A DNA stretch of 64,000 nucleotides. It comes from Roseitranquillus sp963709765 (lineage in GTDB: Bacteria; Pseudomonadota; Alphaproteobacteria; Rhodobacterales; Rhodobacteraceae). The translations under genes were made by a program, and so were the position numbers. The stretch is from positions 62,001 to 126,000 of the forward strand of contig CAVPXL010000006.1 of NCBI GenBank assembly GCA_963709765.1, read 5' to 3'. The notes beneath the pieces were generated by a model. It worked only from the letters and a program-made list of their open reading frames with translations, did no database searches and was not told the origin of the DNA. This document shows, piece by piece, positions 35,323 through 43,824 of this stretch; position 1 is the first letter of the stretch; each line of letters starts with the position of its first letter.

Positions 35323-36357
35323 ATGACACGACGGATCAATCTGGCGCTGCAGGGCGGTGGCGCTCACGGCGCCTTCACCTGGGGCGTCCTCGACAGGCTC
35401 CTGCAGGAAAGCGACCTGGAGATTGCCGCGATCAGCGGCACATCGGCCGGCGCCCTCAACGCAGCGGCACTCAAGGCCGGAATGGTCGCCGGAGGTGCCG
35501 ATGGCGCGCGTGCCAATCTTGACTGGCTGTGGCACCAGGTCGGTGCCCTCAATGATCTGCGCCTTACGAGCTGGATGACGGCGCTGTGGCCGACTCCGGC
35601 CGCGATGAGCCGAGCGATCGAACTCTCGCTGCCCTACACCTGGTTGGAAGCGGCGACGCGTGCGATTTCTCCTTATGCCTACGGGATTTTCTACAAGAAC
35701 CCTTTGGAGCGCATCGCGCGGCAGTTCCGCTACGAGGCCGTCTGTGCCGAGGATGAGCCGAAGCTGTTCGTTTCGGCCACCAACGTACGCACCGGCAAGA
35801 TAAGGGTCTTCAGCGGCGCAGAGATTTCGACCGACGTGGTCCTGGCCTCCGCCTGCTTGCCGACGCTTTTTCAGGCGGTCGAGATCGATGATCCCGTCAC
35901 GGGCGTGACGGAGGCGTTCTGGGATGGCGGGTACACTGGCAATCCCGCGCTGTTTCCGCTTTTTGACCGTGAGCTGCCCGCTGACGTGGTGGTGGTGGCG
36001 ATCAACCCGCTGCTCCGCGAGGCGATCCCGAAAACGCCGCAGGAGATTGCCAACCGGATCAACGAGATAAGCTTCAATTCTTCGCTGTTGCGCGAATTGC
36101 GGGCGATCTCGTTCGTGAAACGCCTGGTGGCAGAGGGCAGGGTCCCGGAAGGGGCGATGAAGGATGTCCGCGTCCATCTCGTCGCCGATGACGCGCTGAT
36201 GACCGATCTGAGCGTAGCGACGAAGCTGATGCCCTCGGCATCGGTCCTGCGCCAGCTTCGCGATGCCGGACGTTTGGCGGCCGAGAATTTCCTGAGCGGT
36301 GACGCCGGAAAGATTGGCGTCGAGGGCAGCGTGACACTCGAGGAGCTGTTCTCCTAG
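35323..36357 (+). CDS. Patatin-like phospholipase
   Basis: 344 aa from the ATG at 35323 (MTRRINLALQGGGAHGAFTWGVLD). The family motifs are present in order: oxyanion-hole GGGAHGA, nucleophile elbow GTSAG (Ser of G-x-S-x-G) and catalytic Asp in WDGGYTGN. The C-terminal part resembles the group often paired with 3-hydroxybutyrate dehydrogenase genes in Rhodobacteraceae. The substrate is unknown. Its stop overlaps the stop of the convergent DUF502 gene by four bases. Confidence 0.88.
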   Translation: MTRRINLALQGGGAHGAFTWGVLDRLLQESDLEIAAISGTSAGALNAAALKAGMVAGGADGARANLDWLWHQVGALNDLRLTSWMTALWPTPAAMSRAIELSLPYTWLEAATRAISPYAYGIFYKNPLERIARQFRYEAVCAEDEPKLFVSATNVRTGKIRVFSGAEISTDVVLASACLPTLFQAVEIDDPVTGVTEAFWDGGYTGNPALFPLFDRELPADVVVVAINPLLREAIPKTPQEIANRINEISFNSSLLRELRAISFVKRLVAEGRVPEGAMKDVRVHLVADDALMTDLSVATKLMPSASVLRQLRDAGRLAAENFLSGDAGKIGVEGSVTLEELFS

Positions 36358-37073
36358 GCGTCCACGCCTTCTTTCCGCAGTGCTCGCAGCGCGCCGGCAG
36401 CCTCGGTTTCTTCGTTGCTGGGATAGACGAGCCCGGCAGAGATCACCAGCTTGGCCGCGTCTTCGACCGACATGTCCAGCATGATGACATCGTGTCTCGG
36501 CACGAAGAGCAGGAAGCCGGAGGTCGGGTTCGGAGTGGTGGGTAGAAAAACCGCCAGGACCTCCTCGTGTGCAAGGATACGGGCGTCGACTTCTCCCTTC
36601 GCGGTGGTCGAGATGAAGGCGATGGCCCAGATCCCCCGCCGCGGATATTCTACGAGGCAGGCCTGATCGAACGAGGAATTTGTCTGCGCGAAAACCGTCT
36701 CGGCGATCTGCTTGAGACCGCTGTAGACGGAGCGGACAATCGGCGTTCTCGCCACGAGGCTTTCCGCCCAACGGATCAGCGACCGCCCGATCAGCCCTTT
36801 CGCGAGCCACCCGATCGCGATGGTGAAAAAGAAGAAGAAAATCACCCCGACGCCGCGGAGATTGATCCCGATATATTGTTCCGGCTGAAAACGGTACGGC
36901 ACGAGCGGCAGCACCACACCGTCGACCCATCCGATGAGGGTCCAGACAAGCCAGGCCGTCAGGCCGATGGGCGCGATCACGACGAGACCGGTTAGGAAGT
37001 TGTTGCGAAGCCCGCCGAGGAACGTCCGTCGCGGCGGCTTTACCACCGGGGAGTCGTCGAAAGGTGTTGTCAT
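36354..37073 (-). CDS. DUF502 family membrane protein
   Basis: 239 aa. After a polar start (PPRRTFLGGLRNNFLTG) come two long hydrophobic helices (LVVIAPIGLTAWLVWTLIGWV and GVGVIFFFFFTIAIGWLAKGLI), then the DUF502 core: ARTPIVRSVYSGLKQIAETVF, FLPTTPNPTSGFLLFVP. Function unknown; relatives include the plant COV proteins. Stop overlaps the patatin gene end to end. ATG at 37071-37073. Confidence 0.88.
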   Translation of the reverse strand: MTTPFDDSPVVKPPRRTFLGGLRNNFLTGLVVIAPIGLTAWLVWTLIGWVDGVVLPLVPYRFQPEQYIGINLRGVGVIFFFFFTIAIGWLAKGLIGRSLIRWAESLVARTPIVRSVYSGLKQIAETVFAQTNSSFDQACLVEYPRRGIWAIAFISTTAKGEVDARILAHEEVLAVFLPTTPNPTSGFLLFVPRHDVIMLDMSVEDAAKLVISAGLVYPSNEETEAAGALRALRKEGVDA

Positions 37074-37153
37074 GTCGCTGAGGACCCCGGCGTCATCCCG
37101 ACCTTCAGGTTATTCGCTCCGCGACGCGCGCACAACCGAACGCTGGACTGTGC

Positions 37154-38071
37154 TCAGCCACGCCGGCGGCGCGCAAGATCCACCGCGATCCGCGCTCCGA
37201 GCCTTGCGTTGTTCAGAACGAGTTCGATGTTGGCCTCGAGCGAGCGTCCTTCCGTCAGCTCGAAGATGCGGGAAAGCAGGAAAGGAGTGACGTCCTTTGC
37301 CCTGATGCTCCGGGCCTCGGCCTCTGCAACAGCCGCTTCGATGACGGGCCGGAGCTCCGCCGCAGGTATCTCGGCGGCGGCGGGGATCGGATTGACGACC
37401 AGCTGACCGCCCTGGATTCCAAGACCGGTTCGCGCCATGTGTGCGGAGGCAATCTCCGCTGCGCTGTCGAGGCGCAGTGGCGCGGGGATCCCACTCGAGC
37501 GTGACCAGAAGGCAGGAAGCTCGTCCTGTCCGACAGCGATGACCGGGACGCCAAGGGTCTCGAGGACTTCCAGTGTGCGCGGAAGATCCAGAATTGCCTT
37601 GGCACCCGCTGCCACAACGCTCACCGGTGTCCGCGCCAGCTCCTGCAGATCGGCCGAGACATCCCAGCTCGTTTCGGCGCCGCGATGCACCCCGCCGATC
37701 CCGCCGGTGGCGAAGACCTCGATCCCGGCGACATGGGCGCCGATCATCGTCGCAGCCACCGTGGTCGCGCCGGTGCCCCCGCGCGCAATGCAGGCCGCGA
37801 GATCGGCCCGGGACAGCTTGGCCACCTCGTCCCGTCGGGCGAGATCCGCGAGCGCATCATCGTCCAGACCTATCCGCAAGGCTCCATCAATGACAGCGAT
37901 TGTCGCCGGAACGGCGCCTTCCTCGCGAATGGTCGCTTCGAGCCCGCGCGCGGTCTCCAGATTGCGTGGCCAGGGCATCCCGTGCGTTATGATTGTGCTT
38001 TCCAGAGCGACAACGGGGTCTCCGGCTGCGAAGGCACGAGCGACCTCGGGAGAGGCGGTGAAGCTTGGCAT
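37154..38071 (-). CDS. psuG: Pseudouridine-5'-phosphate glycosidase
   Basis: 305 aa from the ATG at 38069-38071 (MPSFTASPEVARAFAAGDPV). It cleaves the C-glycosidic bond of pseudouridine 5'-phosphate to uracil and ribose 5-phosphate. Motifs: ALESTIITHGMPWPRNLETA, GGTGATTVAATM, the lysine in AAGAKAILDLPRTLE and GGIGGVHRGAETSWDVSADL. It is preceded by the kinase gene, whose stop lies 10 bases upstream, so the pair catabolises pseudouridine released from RNA. Confidence 0.92.
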   Translation of the reverse strand: MPSFTASPEVARAFAAGDPVVALESTIITHGMPWPRNLETARGLEATIREEGAVPATIAVIDGALRIGLDDDALADLARRDEVAKLSRADLAACIARGGTGATTVAATMIGAHVAGIEVFATGGIGGVHRGAETSWDVSADLQELARTPVSVVAAGAKAILDLPRTLEVLETLGVPVIAVGQDELPAFWSRSSGIPAPLRLDSAAEIASAHMARTGLGIQGGQLVVNPIPAAAEIPAAELRPVIEAAVAEAEARSIRAKDVTPFLLSRIFELTEGRSLEANIELVLNNARLGARIAVDLARRRRG

Positions 38072-38081
38072 GTGCGTGATC

Positions 38082-38975
38082 CTAGAGATGGGTGTCGCCG
38101 GAAACATGCGCCGCCGCCGCCTGCAGAGCAAAATCCAGGGCCTTTCGAGGAGATTCGCCTCGCATCTCGGCTGCAATATGAGCGGCCATGAACGTGTCGC
38201 CGGCCCCGGTGACGCGAGTCACGAGAACTTCGGGCGGGGTGGCAGTGTGAACGCCGTCGGACGTCGCATCAGAGACGGCGCGGCCCCCGTCGGTTACCAG
38301 AACGCGGTGGGCGCCCCTCTGGACGAGAGTCTCTGCGGCCGCGGCGCTGTCATCGACCCGTGTGCCGAGCAGCAGGCCGGCCTCCTCCAGGTTCAGGTAG
38401 AAGGTGACGCCGTCATGTCCAAGGAGCGGAAGCAGGCGCCCCGCCTTGCCCGGCGAAGCTGGCGCCACCCGAAGATCGGCCGCCGAAAAAGCCTCCATCC
38501 GAGCGATCTCCGCGAGAAGTTTCTCCGTGAGATTGCCGTCGAGCGCCACGATTCCGGCGAACGGGCGCTCGGACGTTCCGAACGGGCCATCGATGAGAGG
38601 ACGGAGTATCTTTTTCCCCGCCGCTTCCAGGGAATGGGCGTCGGCAATCGCGGCGATCAATCCGTTCGCCCCTTCGACCGCCATGTAGCGGTCCGTGGGG
38701 AGGTCGTCCGAGCGATAGACATGATCGGTCAGAAGGCCCATGCGCCGGGCTTCCTCAAGAAGCTCATCGCCCTGGGAATCCCGCCCGAGAGCGGTCAGGA
38801 GCGCCGGGCGCAATCCGAAGCGCCTCAAGGTCATGGCGATGTTCATCGCGACTCCGCCGGGCAGGCGAGAAATGCGACCCGGCACATCGGATCCTACGCG
38901 CATGACCGCGCCCGAACGTCCGATCACGTCCCAGAGGAGAGAGCCGACGCAGAGGATGTCTGCCTGTTCAGTCAT
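38082..38975 (-). CDS. psuK: Pseudouridine kinase (PfkB family)
   Basis: 297-aa ribokinase-type sugar kinase. The C-terminal PfkB signature TRVTGAGDTFMAAHIAAE carries the catalytic Asp, and GGVAMNIAMTLRRFGLRPALLTALG is the N-terminal PfkB motif. Its position directly ahead of psuG assigns it to phosphorylating pseudouridine to the 5'-phosphate. A different nucleoside substrate cannot be excluded from sequence alone. Confidence 0.88.
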   Translation of the reverse strand: MTEQADILCVGSLLWDVIGRSGAVMRVGSDVPGRISRLPGGVAMNIAMTLRRFGLRPALLTALGRDSQGDELLEEARRMGLLTDHVYRSDDLPTDRYMAVEGANGLIAAIADAHSLEAAGKKILRPLIDGPFGTSERPFAGIVALDGNLTEKLLAEIARMEAFSAADLRVAPASPGKAGRLLPLLGHDGVTFYLNLEEAGLLLGTRVDDSAAAAETLVQRGAHRVLVTDGGRAVSDATSDGVHTATPPEVLVTRVTGAGDTFMAAHIAAEMRGESPRKALDFALQAAAAHVSGDTHL

Positions 38976-39107
38976 GACGGGCGTTTACGCGGCTTTTTCT
39001 CCGGCAATCAAGAACTCTTGGACGCGCTCCGATGTCAACGTCATGCCTGTGCCGGAGCCGTGGGCCTGGGGCCTTCATCACCTGAGTGTTTCAGCGCCGG
39101 ATCGGCC

Positions 39108-39136
39108 TTGCCAACGGCACCGTGCTCGCGTATAGG
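39108..39136 (+). promoter_or_regulatory. Predicted promoter of rpsB-tsf
   Basis: TTGCCA (39108-39113), 17-base spacer, TATAGG (39131-39136). It leaves a leader of about 110 bases before rpsB, room for S2-dependent autoregulation as known in other bacteria. Confidence 0.55.
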
Positions 39137-39254
39137 CCCGGCTCACTTCGCAGGCGGAGCATTGGGCTCACGGGGGAGACATCCCCGCGAGTCCGCCGGT
39201 TGGGACAATTCCCTGACGCACCGCCGAGGCAGAAACCGGAAAGGAACATTGCAG

Positions 39255-40109
39255 ATGGCACTGCCAGATTTTTCCATGCGTCAGCTTCTCGAAGCCGGCG
39301 TCCACTTCGGTCACCAGACCCAGCGCTGGAACCCGCGGATGTCCGAATACATCTACGGCGATCGCAACGGGATCCACATCCTCGACCTGACCCAGACCGT
39401 TCCGCTGCTGGACCAGGCTTTGCAGGTGGTACGTGACACTGTCGCCAAGGGCGGCCGTATCCTCTTCGTCGGCACCAAGCGTCAGGCGGCGAAGCCGGTC
39501 GCCGATGCGGCCGAGAAGTGCGCGCAATACTACATGAACCATCGGTGGCTCGGCGGCACGCTGACCAACTGGAAGACCGTGAGCCAGTCAATCGCGAGGC
39601 TCAAGGACATCGACGAGCGCATGTCGCTCGGAGCCGAGGGTCTGACCAAGAAGGAACGCCTCGGCATGGAGCGCGAACAGCAGAAGCTGCAGGCGTCGCT
39701 CGGCGGTATCCGCGAAATGGGCGGCGTTCCGGATCTTCTGTTCGTCATCGACGTCAACAAGGAAGACCTGGCAGTGGCCGAGGCCAGGAAGCTCGGTATT
39801 CCGGTGGTTGCGGTCGTTGACACGAATTGTTCGCCTGACGGCGTCGACTACATCATCCCGGGCAATGACGACGCGGCGCGTGCCATCGGGCTCTACTGCG
39901 ATCTGGTAAGCCGAGCGGCCCTCGACGGGATGTCGGCACAACTGGGCGCTGCTGGTGTCGATGTTGGTGCTCTGGAAGAAGCTGCGCTGGAAGAGGCCGC
40001 GGCCGCTGCCGCGCCGGCCGAGACTGGTGAGCAGCCGGTCAGCGACGAAGCGGTGCACAATGATGCGATCGCCAAGGACGCTCCGTACGAGCTTGAAAAC
40101 AAGGGCTGA
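39255..40109 (+). CDS. rpsB: 30S ribosomal protein S2
   Basis: 284 aa; ATG at 39255 (MALPDFSMRQLLEAGVHFGHQ). S2 signatures are clear: HFGHQTQRWNPRM, FVGTKRQA, HRWLGGTLTNWKT, and DTNCSPDGVDYIIPGNDDA. The C-terminal 40 residues form an Ala/Glu-rich tail, common in alphaproteobacterial S2. The frame is open far upstream to 37437 through psuG/psuK on the opposite strand, which is coincidental. It precedes tsf by 79 bases as in most bacteria. Confidence 0.97.
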   Translation: MALPDFSMRQLLEAGVHFGHQTQRWNPRMSEYIYGDRNGIHILDLTQTVPLLDQALQVVRDTVAKGGRILFVGTKRQAAKPVADAAEKCAQYYMNHRWLGGTLTNWKTVSQSIARLKDIDERMSLGAEGLTKKERLGMEREQQKLQASLGGIREMGGVPDLLFVIDVNKEDLAVAEARKLGIPVVAVVDTNCSPDGVDYIIPGNDDAARAIGLYCDLVSRAALDGMSAQLGAAGVDVGALEEAALEEAAAAAAPAETGEQPVSDEAVHNDAIAKDAPYELENKG

Positions 40110-40188
40110 TAGCAAGATCAGCCGGACCGGGTGCGCGACACTGAGCGCGCCCGGTATTCGAAGTTCCGAGAATCCAGGAGACCGCAAG

Positions 40189-41064
40189 ATGGCAATCACC
40201 GCTGCACAGGTGAAGGACCTGCGTGAAAAGACCGGCGCCGGCATGATGGATGCCAAGAAGGCGTTGACCGAAAGCAATGGCGACATGGAGGCAGCCGTCG
40301 ACTGGCTGCGCACAAAGGGCCTGGCCAAGGCGGCGAAGAAATCCGGTCGCACGGCGGCTGAGGGACTCGTGGCTGTCAGTGTCGCGCAGGGTCGTGGCGT
40401 GGCCGTTGAGATCAACTCCGAAACTGATTTCGTTGCCAAGAACGCCGAGTTCCAGTCGATGGTCGGTCAGATCGCCGAGGTTGCGACTGACGCGAAAGAT
40501 CTGGACGATCTGCGATTGAAGACCATCGACGGCAAGTCGGTCGAGGATACGCTGACTGACAAGATAGCCAAGATCGGCGAAAACATGTCCTTGCGCCGGA
40601 TGGTTCTGCTCGAAGGCGAAAACGTTGTGTCGTATGTCCACAACGCCGCCGCAGACGGCATGGGCAAGATCGGCGTTCTGGTGGCGTACTCGGGCAACGA
40701 CGAAGTCACCGCGCGCCAGGTCGCAATGCATGTCGCGGCCGTAAGCCCGGCTTCGCTGTCTGAGGCGGATCTCGATCCCGCGATTGTCGAGCGCGAGAAA
40801 CAGGTCCTTTCCGAGCAGGCTCGCGAAAGCGGCAAGCCCGAGCAGGTCATCGAGAAGATGATCGAGGGGCGTATCAAGAAGTTCTTCTCGGAAGTCACGT
40901 TGCTGAACCAGGCGTTCGTCGTGAATCCGGATCTGACCGTCGGACAAGCGACAAAAGATGCCGGGATCGAGATCACCGGTTTCGTCCGGCTCGAGGTTGG
41001 TGAAGGCATCGAGCGCAAACAGGAAGATTTCGCCGCCGAAGTCGCCAAGGCGGTTCAGGGCTGA
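40189..41064 (+). CDS. tsf: Translation elongation factor Ts
   Basis: 291-aa nucleotide-exchange factor for EF-Tu. UBA-like start MAITAAQVKDLREKTGAGMMDAKKAL is complete, and INSETDFVAKN contains the TDFV motif that disrupts the magnesium site in EF-Tu. ATG at 40189, AGGAG eight bases upstream. Cotranscribed with rpsB; a strong terminator follows ten bases after the stop. Confidence 0.97.
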   Translation: MAITAAQVKDLREKTGAGMMDAKKALTESNGDMEAAVDWLRTKGLAKAAKKSGRTAAEGLVAVSVAQGRGVAVEINSETDFVAKNAEFQSMVGQIAEVATDAKDLDDLRLKTIDGKSVEDTLTDKIAKIGENMSLRRMVLLEGENVVSYVHNAAADGMGKIGVLVAYSGNDEVTARQVAMHVAAVSPASLSEADLDPAIVEREKQVLSEQARESGKPEQVIEKMIEGRIKKFFSEVTLLNQAFVVNPDLTVGQATKDAGIEITGFVRLEVGEGIERKQEDFAAEVAKAVQG

Positions 41065-41073
41065 TCAAAAGAA

Positions 41074-41105
41074 GAACGGTGCGGGCAGCGATGCCCGCAC
41101 CGTTC
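41074..41105 (+). terminator. Terminator of rpsB-tsf
   Basis: Thirteen-base perfect arms (GAACGGTGCGGGC / GCCCGCACCGTTC) with loop AGCGAT, ten bases after tsf, followed by TCTGCCTTGTG. Confidence 0.75.
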
Positions 41106-41117
41106 TCTGCCTTGTGT

Positions 41118-41201
41118 GACCGCACCCGCCGATGGGGATGAGGATCGGGTGCGGTCCCGAGGTGTCGGTCTGCGCAAAAGATAATGCAATGGCAGACCGA
41201 C
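41118..41201. repeat. Two further strong stem-loops in tsf-luxR intergenic region
   Basis: GACCGCACCCG (41118-41128) pairs with CGGGTGCGGTC (41146-41156), and GTCGGTCTGC (41164-41173) pairs with GCAGACCGAC (41192-41201). Both stems are perfect with 17- and 18-base loops. No gene lies here. They could be part of a structured RNA transcribed from either direction. Confidence 0.6.
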
Positions 41202-41341
41202 TGACCGGATTGACCGGAGCGATTCGATTCCACCTGAAATTACAGATGGTCCCTGATCGCCGTTCCTTGGCTAATGCCACCACTCACGGAACGCTCCAAA
41301 GATGCGCGTTTACGTAACGTTAGGGAAGTGGGGATTTCCGT

Positions 41342-41361
41342 ACCTGTCGAAAAGTACAGGT
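41342..41361. promoter_or_regulatory. lux box-like palindrome
   Basis: ACCTGT, eight bases, ACAGGT: 20 bp with the same outer arms and spacing as the Vibrio fischeri lux box; one more base on each side extends the symmetry (41341-41362). It lies four bases beyond the stop of the luxR-type gene. On the minus strand, CCCTAACGT about 18 bases past the box could serve as a -10. Its target transcript is unknown. Confidence 0.6.
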
Positions 41362-41365
41362 ATAG

Positions 41366-42118
41366 TCAAAGCTGCGGAACCAGAAAAATCTGGTTCTGGA
41401 TCGAAGCCTTCAGAACAGCTTGGGCGGTCGTATCTACATTCAGGGCTTCACGCGCGAGACGCAGGTGCTTTTCGACGGTCGCCGTCGTAAGGCCCATGAT
41501 GCAGGCGATGTCCTGCATCGTCTTGCCATCGCCAACCCATTCGAGTGCCTCGCGCTGGCGCCGCGTAAGGCGTCGCTTGCCAGAATGAGGCAGGTTGATG
41601 ATCTTGAGATGGGCGAGGCGGTTCATGACCTCGATCATTCGCCCGGAAGTTTCCCAGACGGCTTCCACCTCGTCCTGCGAAATACCACGGCGGGCTGTCA
41701 GTGCGATCGCACCTTTCGAGCGGACTGAAGTATCCCGGAAGCTGATCGAGTACCCGGCGGTCACGCCACTTTGCCGGTTGAAGTGAATGACATTGCGCTC
41801 ACGATCCGTGAATCGCTCGTAGTTCTGAGCGATCCAGTGCCAACTGCAAGCCCCCGTATTGTCCGCCGCCCAGCGGACCATGGGCGCGTGCAGATACATC
41901 TTTTCGTTCACGAACCGCTCGACATAGGGCGCATCGTGATTGCTGAGGATCAGCATATCGTCCATGTCACCAAATGAACTGCGTGTCAGAAACGGTGTGA
42001 AACCATAGATCAGGCGGTCGAACCCGAACTTGCTCATCGCATCGGTGTGAAGACTCCAGACTTCCTCGACCGTTCGGGCTTCGGTCACGGCATCGAGATA
42101 TTGGACGAGGTCATTCAT
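41366..42118 (-). CDS. LuxR-family regulator with autoinducer-binding domain (solo)
   Basis: 250 aa: autoinducer-binding domain (about 15-165) and GerE HTH (LTRRQREALEWVGDGKTMQDIACIMGL and ATVEKHLRLAREAL, about 183-240). Of the five usual ligand-pocket residues of TraR/LuxR, Pro and the last Trp are kept (HAPMVRWA, CSWHW), but the first Trp aligns with Tyr (PYVERF), the Tyr with Phe and the key Asp with Ala. The ligand may not be a classical acyl-homoserine lactone. No luxI lies in the window. The ATG overlaps the stop of the aroQ-like remnant upstream (ATGA). Confidence 0.85.
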   Translation of the reverse strand: MNDLVQYLDAVTEARTVEEVWSLHTDAMSKFGFDRLIYGFTPFLTRSSFGDMDDMLILSNHDAPYVERFVNEKMYLHAPMVRWAADNTGACSWHWIAQNYERFTDRERNVIHFNRQSGVTAGYSISFRDTSVRSKGAIALTARRGISQDEVEAVWETSGRMIEVMNRLAHLKIINLPHSGKRRLTRRQREALEWVGDGKTMQDIACIMGLTTATVEKHLRLAREALNVDTTAQAVLKASIQNQIFLVPQL

Positions 42119-42534
42119 TCAGCGCCCGGAAGTTCTTGCAGGGCACACAGCGCCAGGAGATGACTGCGCTGAAACGACTGATTTGCCTCTGTGCCATTGG
42201 CGCGACAAGCGAACGGCATCGCACGTCTTGGCGGACGTGGATGTTCGGCCGATGCTTCTCGGTAACCGGAAGTTCGACCGCAGAGGCCACGGTTCTGATG
42301 TCTGGCAGCGGCGGTCAGCACGATCCCATGCAGTCGTTCTTGCGCGCCATGGTTCAGGTCGATGAGCGCTCCTTTCTGACTGCATTGGAAGAAATCCATC
42401 TTCACCGACAGAGCGTCAGCTTCTTCACCGCAAGCGAATTCGATGACGGCAACGGTCTGGCGGCCGCGAAAATTCGGCCGCCACCGGCCCATCAGATTGA
42501 GGTTGGGCCCATTCGAAATCAGGCTAGACAACAT
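42115..42534 (-). pseudogene. Decayed type II 3-dehydroquinate dehydratase (aroQ-like)
   Basis: The frame from the ATG at 42532-42534 starts LISNGPNLNLMGRW, the AroQ signature, and continues EADALSVKMDFFQCSQKGALIDL and RLHGIVLTAAA. After about 42300 similarity jumps to another frame (VELPVTEKH, NIHVRQDVRCRSLVAP) and then back (SHLLALCAL). Catalytic elements are damaged: the NxEGxLI motif reads CSQKGALID and the GAYTHTS loop is gone. With both missense and frame changes, it is a genuine relic rather than a single read error. Its stop overlaps the luxR start. Confidence 0.7.
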
Positions 42535-42641
42535 GTTAGCATCCCCGTGATCAAGGGTAGCCGCGGCAAGTGACCTTTGTCGAGACGTCGAAGTCGGTCG
42601 AACCGGGGGGCGCGCACAAAGTGTCAAGGAAAGGAGTGCCT

Positions 42642-43809
42642 ATGGAGCAATCCGACGTTCTGATCATCGGCGGCGGTGCAATGGGTTGGTCGAGTGCATT
42701 CTGGCTCAAACGTCTTGATCCGGGTCTCTCCATCACGGTTCTTGAACCGGCACCGGAGCATACGCGGAGTGGAACTGCTCTCTCGGCCGCTTCCATCAGG
42801 CTACAGTTCAGCCAGACCCTGAACGTCGAGATATCCAAGTTCGGTATTGAATTCATTAGGAATTTCGAGAAATGGGTGCTCCAAGAGATCGATCTCGGAT
42901 TTATCGAGAACGGCTACCTGTTCCTCGCGCAGACCGACATTCAAGAGCGCCAGCTGCGCCGCGCCGCCGCCATGCAGCGTCAGCTGGGTGCGGCTACGGA
43001 GGTGCTAGACCAGACCGAATTGCAGAGGCAGTTCCCCTGGATGCGGATCGAGGATATCCGCATGGGAACGCTTGGCCGCCGGGATGAAGGGTGGTTCGAC
43101 AATATGGGGTTGCTCGCTGGCCTGCGCCGTGCCGCGCTCCGAACCGGCGTTTCGGAGCGGCGCGCCCAGGCGACCCGCCTGCAGAGACGATCCGGCGCAT
43201 GGTGCGTTTCGCTCGAACCTGATCTGTGGATGACTTCGCGAAAAGTGGTGCTGGCAGCCGGGACGGGGACCCGTGCGCTTCTTGGGTCTCTAGGTGAGGA
43301 CATTCCCGTTGAGCGCCGAAAAAGGACGGTTTTCGTCGTCGACGCGCCAGGCTTGAGATCGGTAGAGGCACCATTGCTCGTCGATCCGACGGGTTTCTGG
43401 GCGCGGCCCGAGGGAGGATTATGGCTTACCGCAATCACGCCGATCAATGATGTCGAAGTCGAGGTCGACGATTTCGTTCCAGACGAACTCCCAGTTCGAG
43501 AGCGAACTCTGGCCGCGACTGTCGGCGCGCGCGCAAGGCTTCGACACTTTAAAAGTGTTGCGTTCCTGGGCAGGGCATTACGACTACAATACGGTTGATC
43601 AAAACGCCGTAGTCGGCCTCTGGCCTGGATCTGACGGACTGTACGTGTTGAACGGGTTCTCCGGTCATGGACTTCAACAAGCACCGGCCATGGGGCGAGG
43701 CATTGCGGAACTCGTCACGGCGAACCGATTTCTTACGATCGACCTTTCGCCATTCGGTCCGCAGCGCCTTCAGCGGCGGGATCAGCTCGTTGAGCACGCA
43801 ATTATTTAG
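42642..43809 (+). pseudogene. FAD-dependent oxidoreductase of the DAO family (one frameshift)
   Basis: Starts MEQSDVLIIGGGAMGWSSAFWL, with the FAD-binding GxGxxG motif, ATG at 42642 behind AAGGAG. The frame continues to the region VEVDDFVPDEL near 43490, where a shift by one base (one extra) in a CCC run leads into the C-terminal part: LRSWAGHYDYNTVDQNAVVG and GFSGHGLQQAPAMGRGIAELV. These are the FAD-contact motifs of the FOXRED1/sarcosine-oxidase-like group. The substrate, likely a secondary or N-methyl amino acid, is unknown. Corrected length is about 388 aa. Confidence 0.75.
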
Positions 43810-43824
43810 AGCACATAATTCCGC

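Noticed and set aside
35242..36930. Minus-strand 562-aa frame over the patatin gene
   Set aside because: Shadow of patatin and DUF502 genes; no recognisable protein features.
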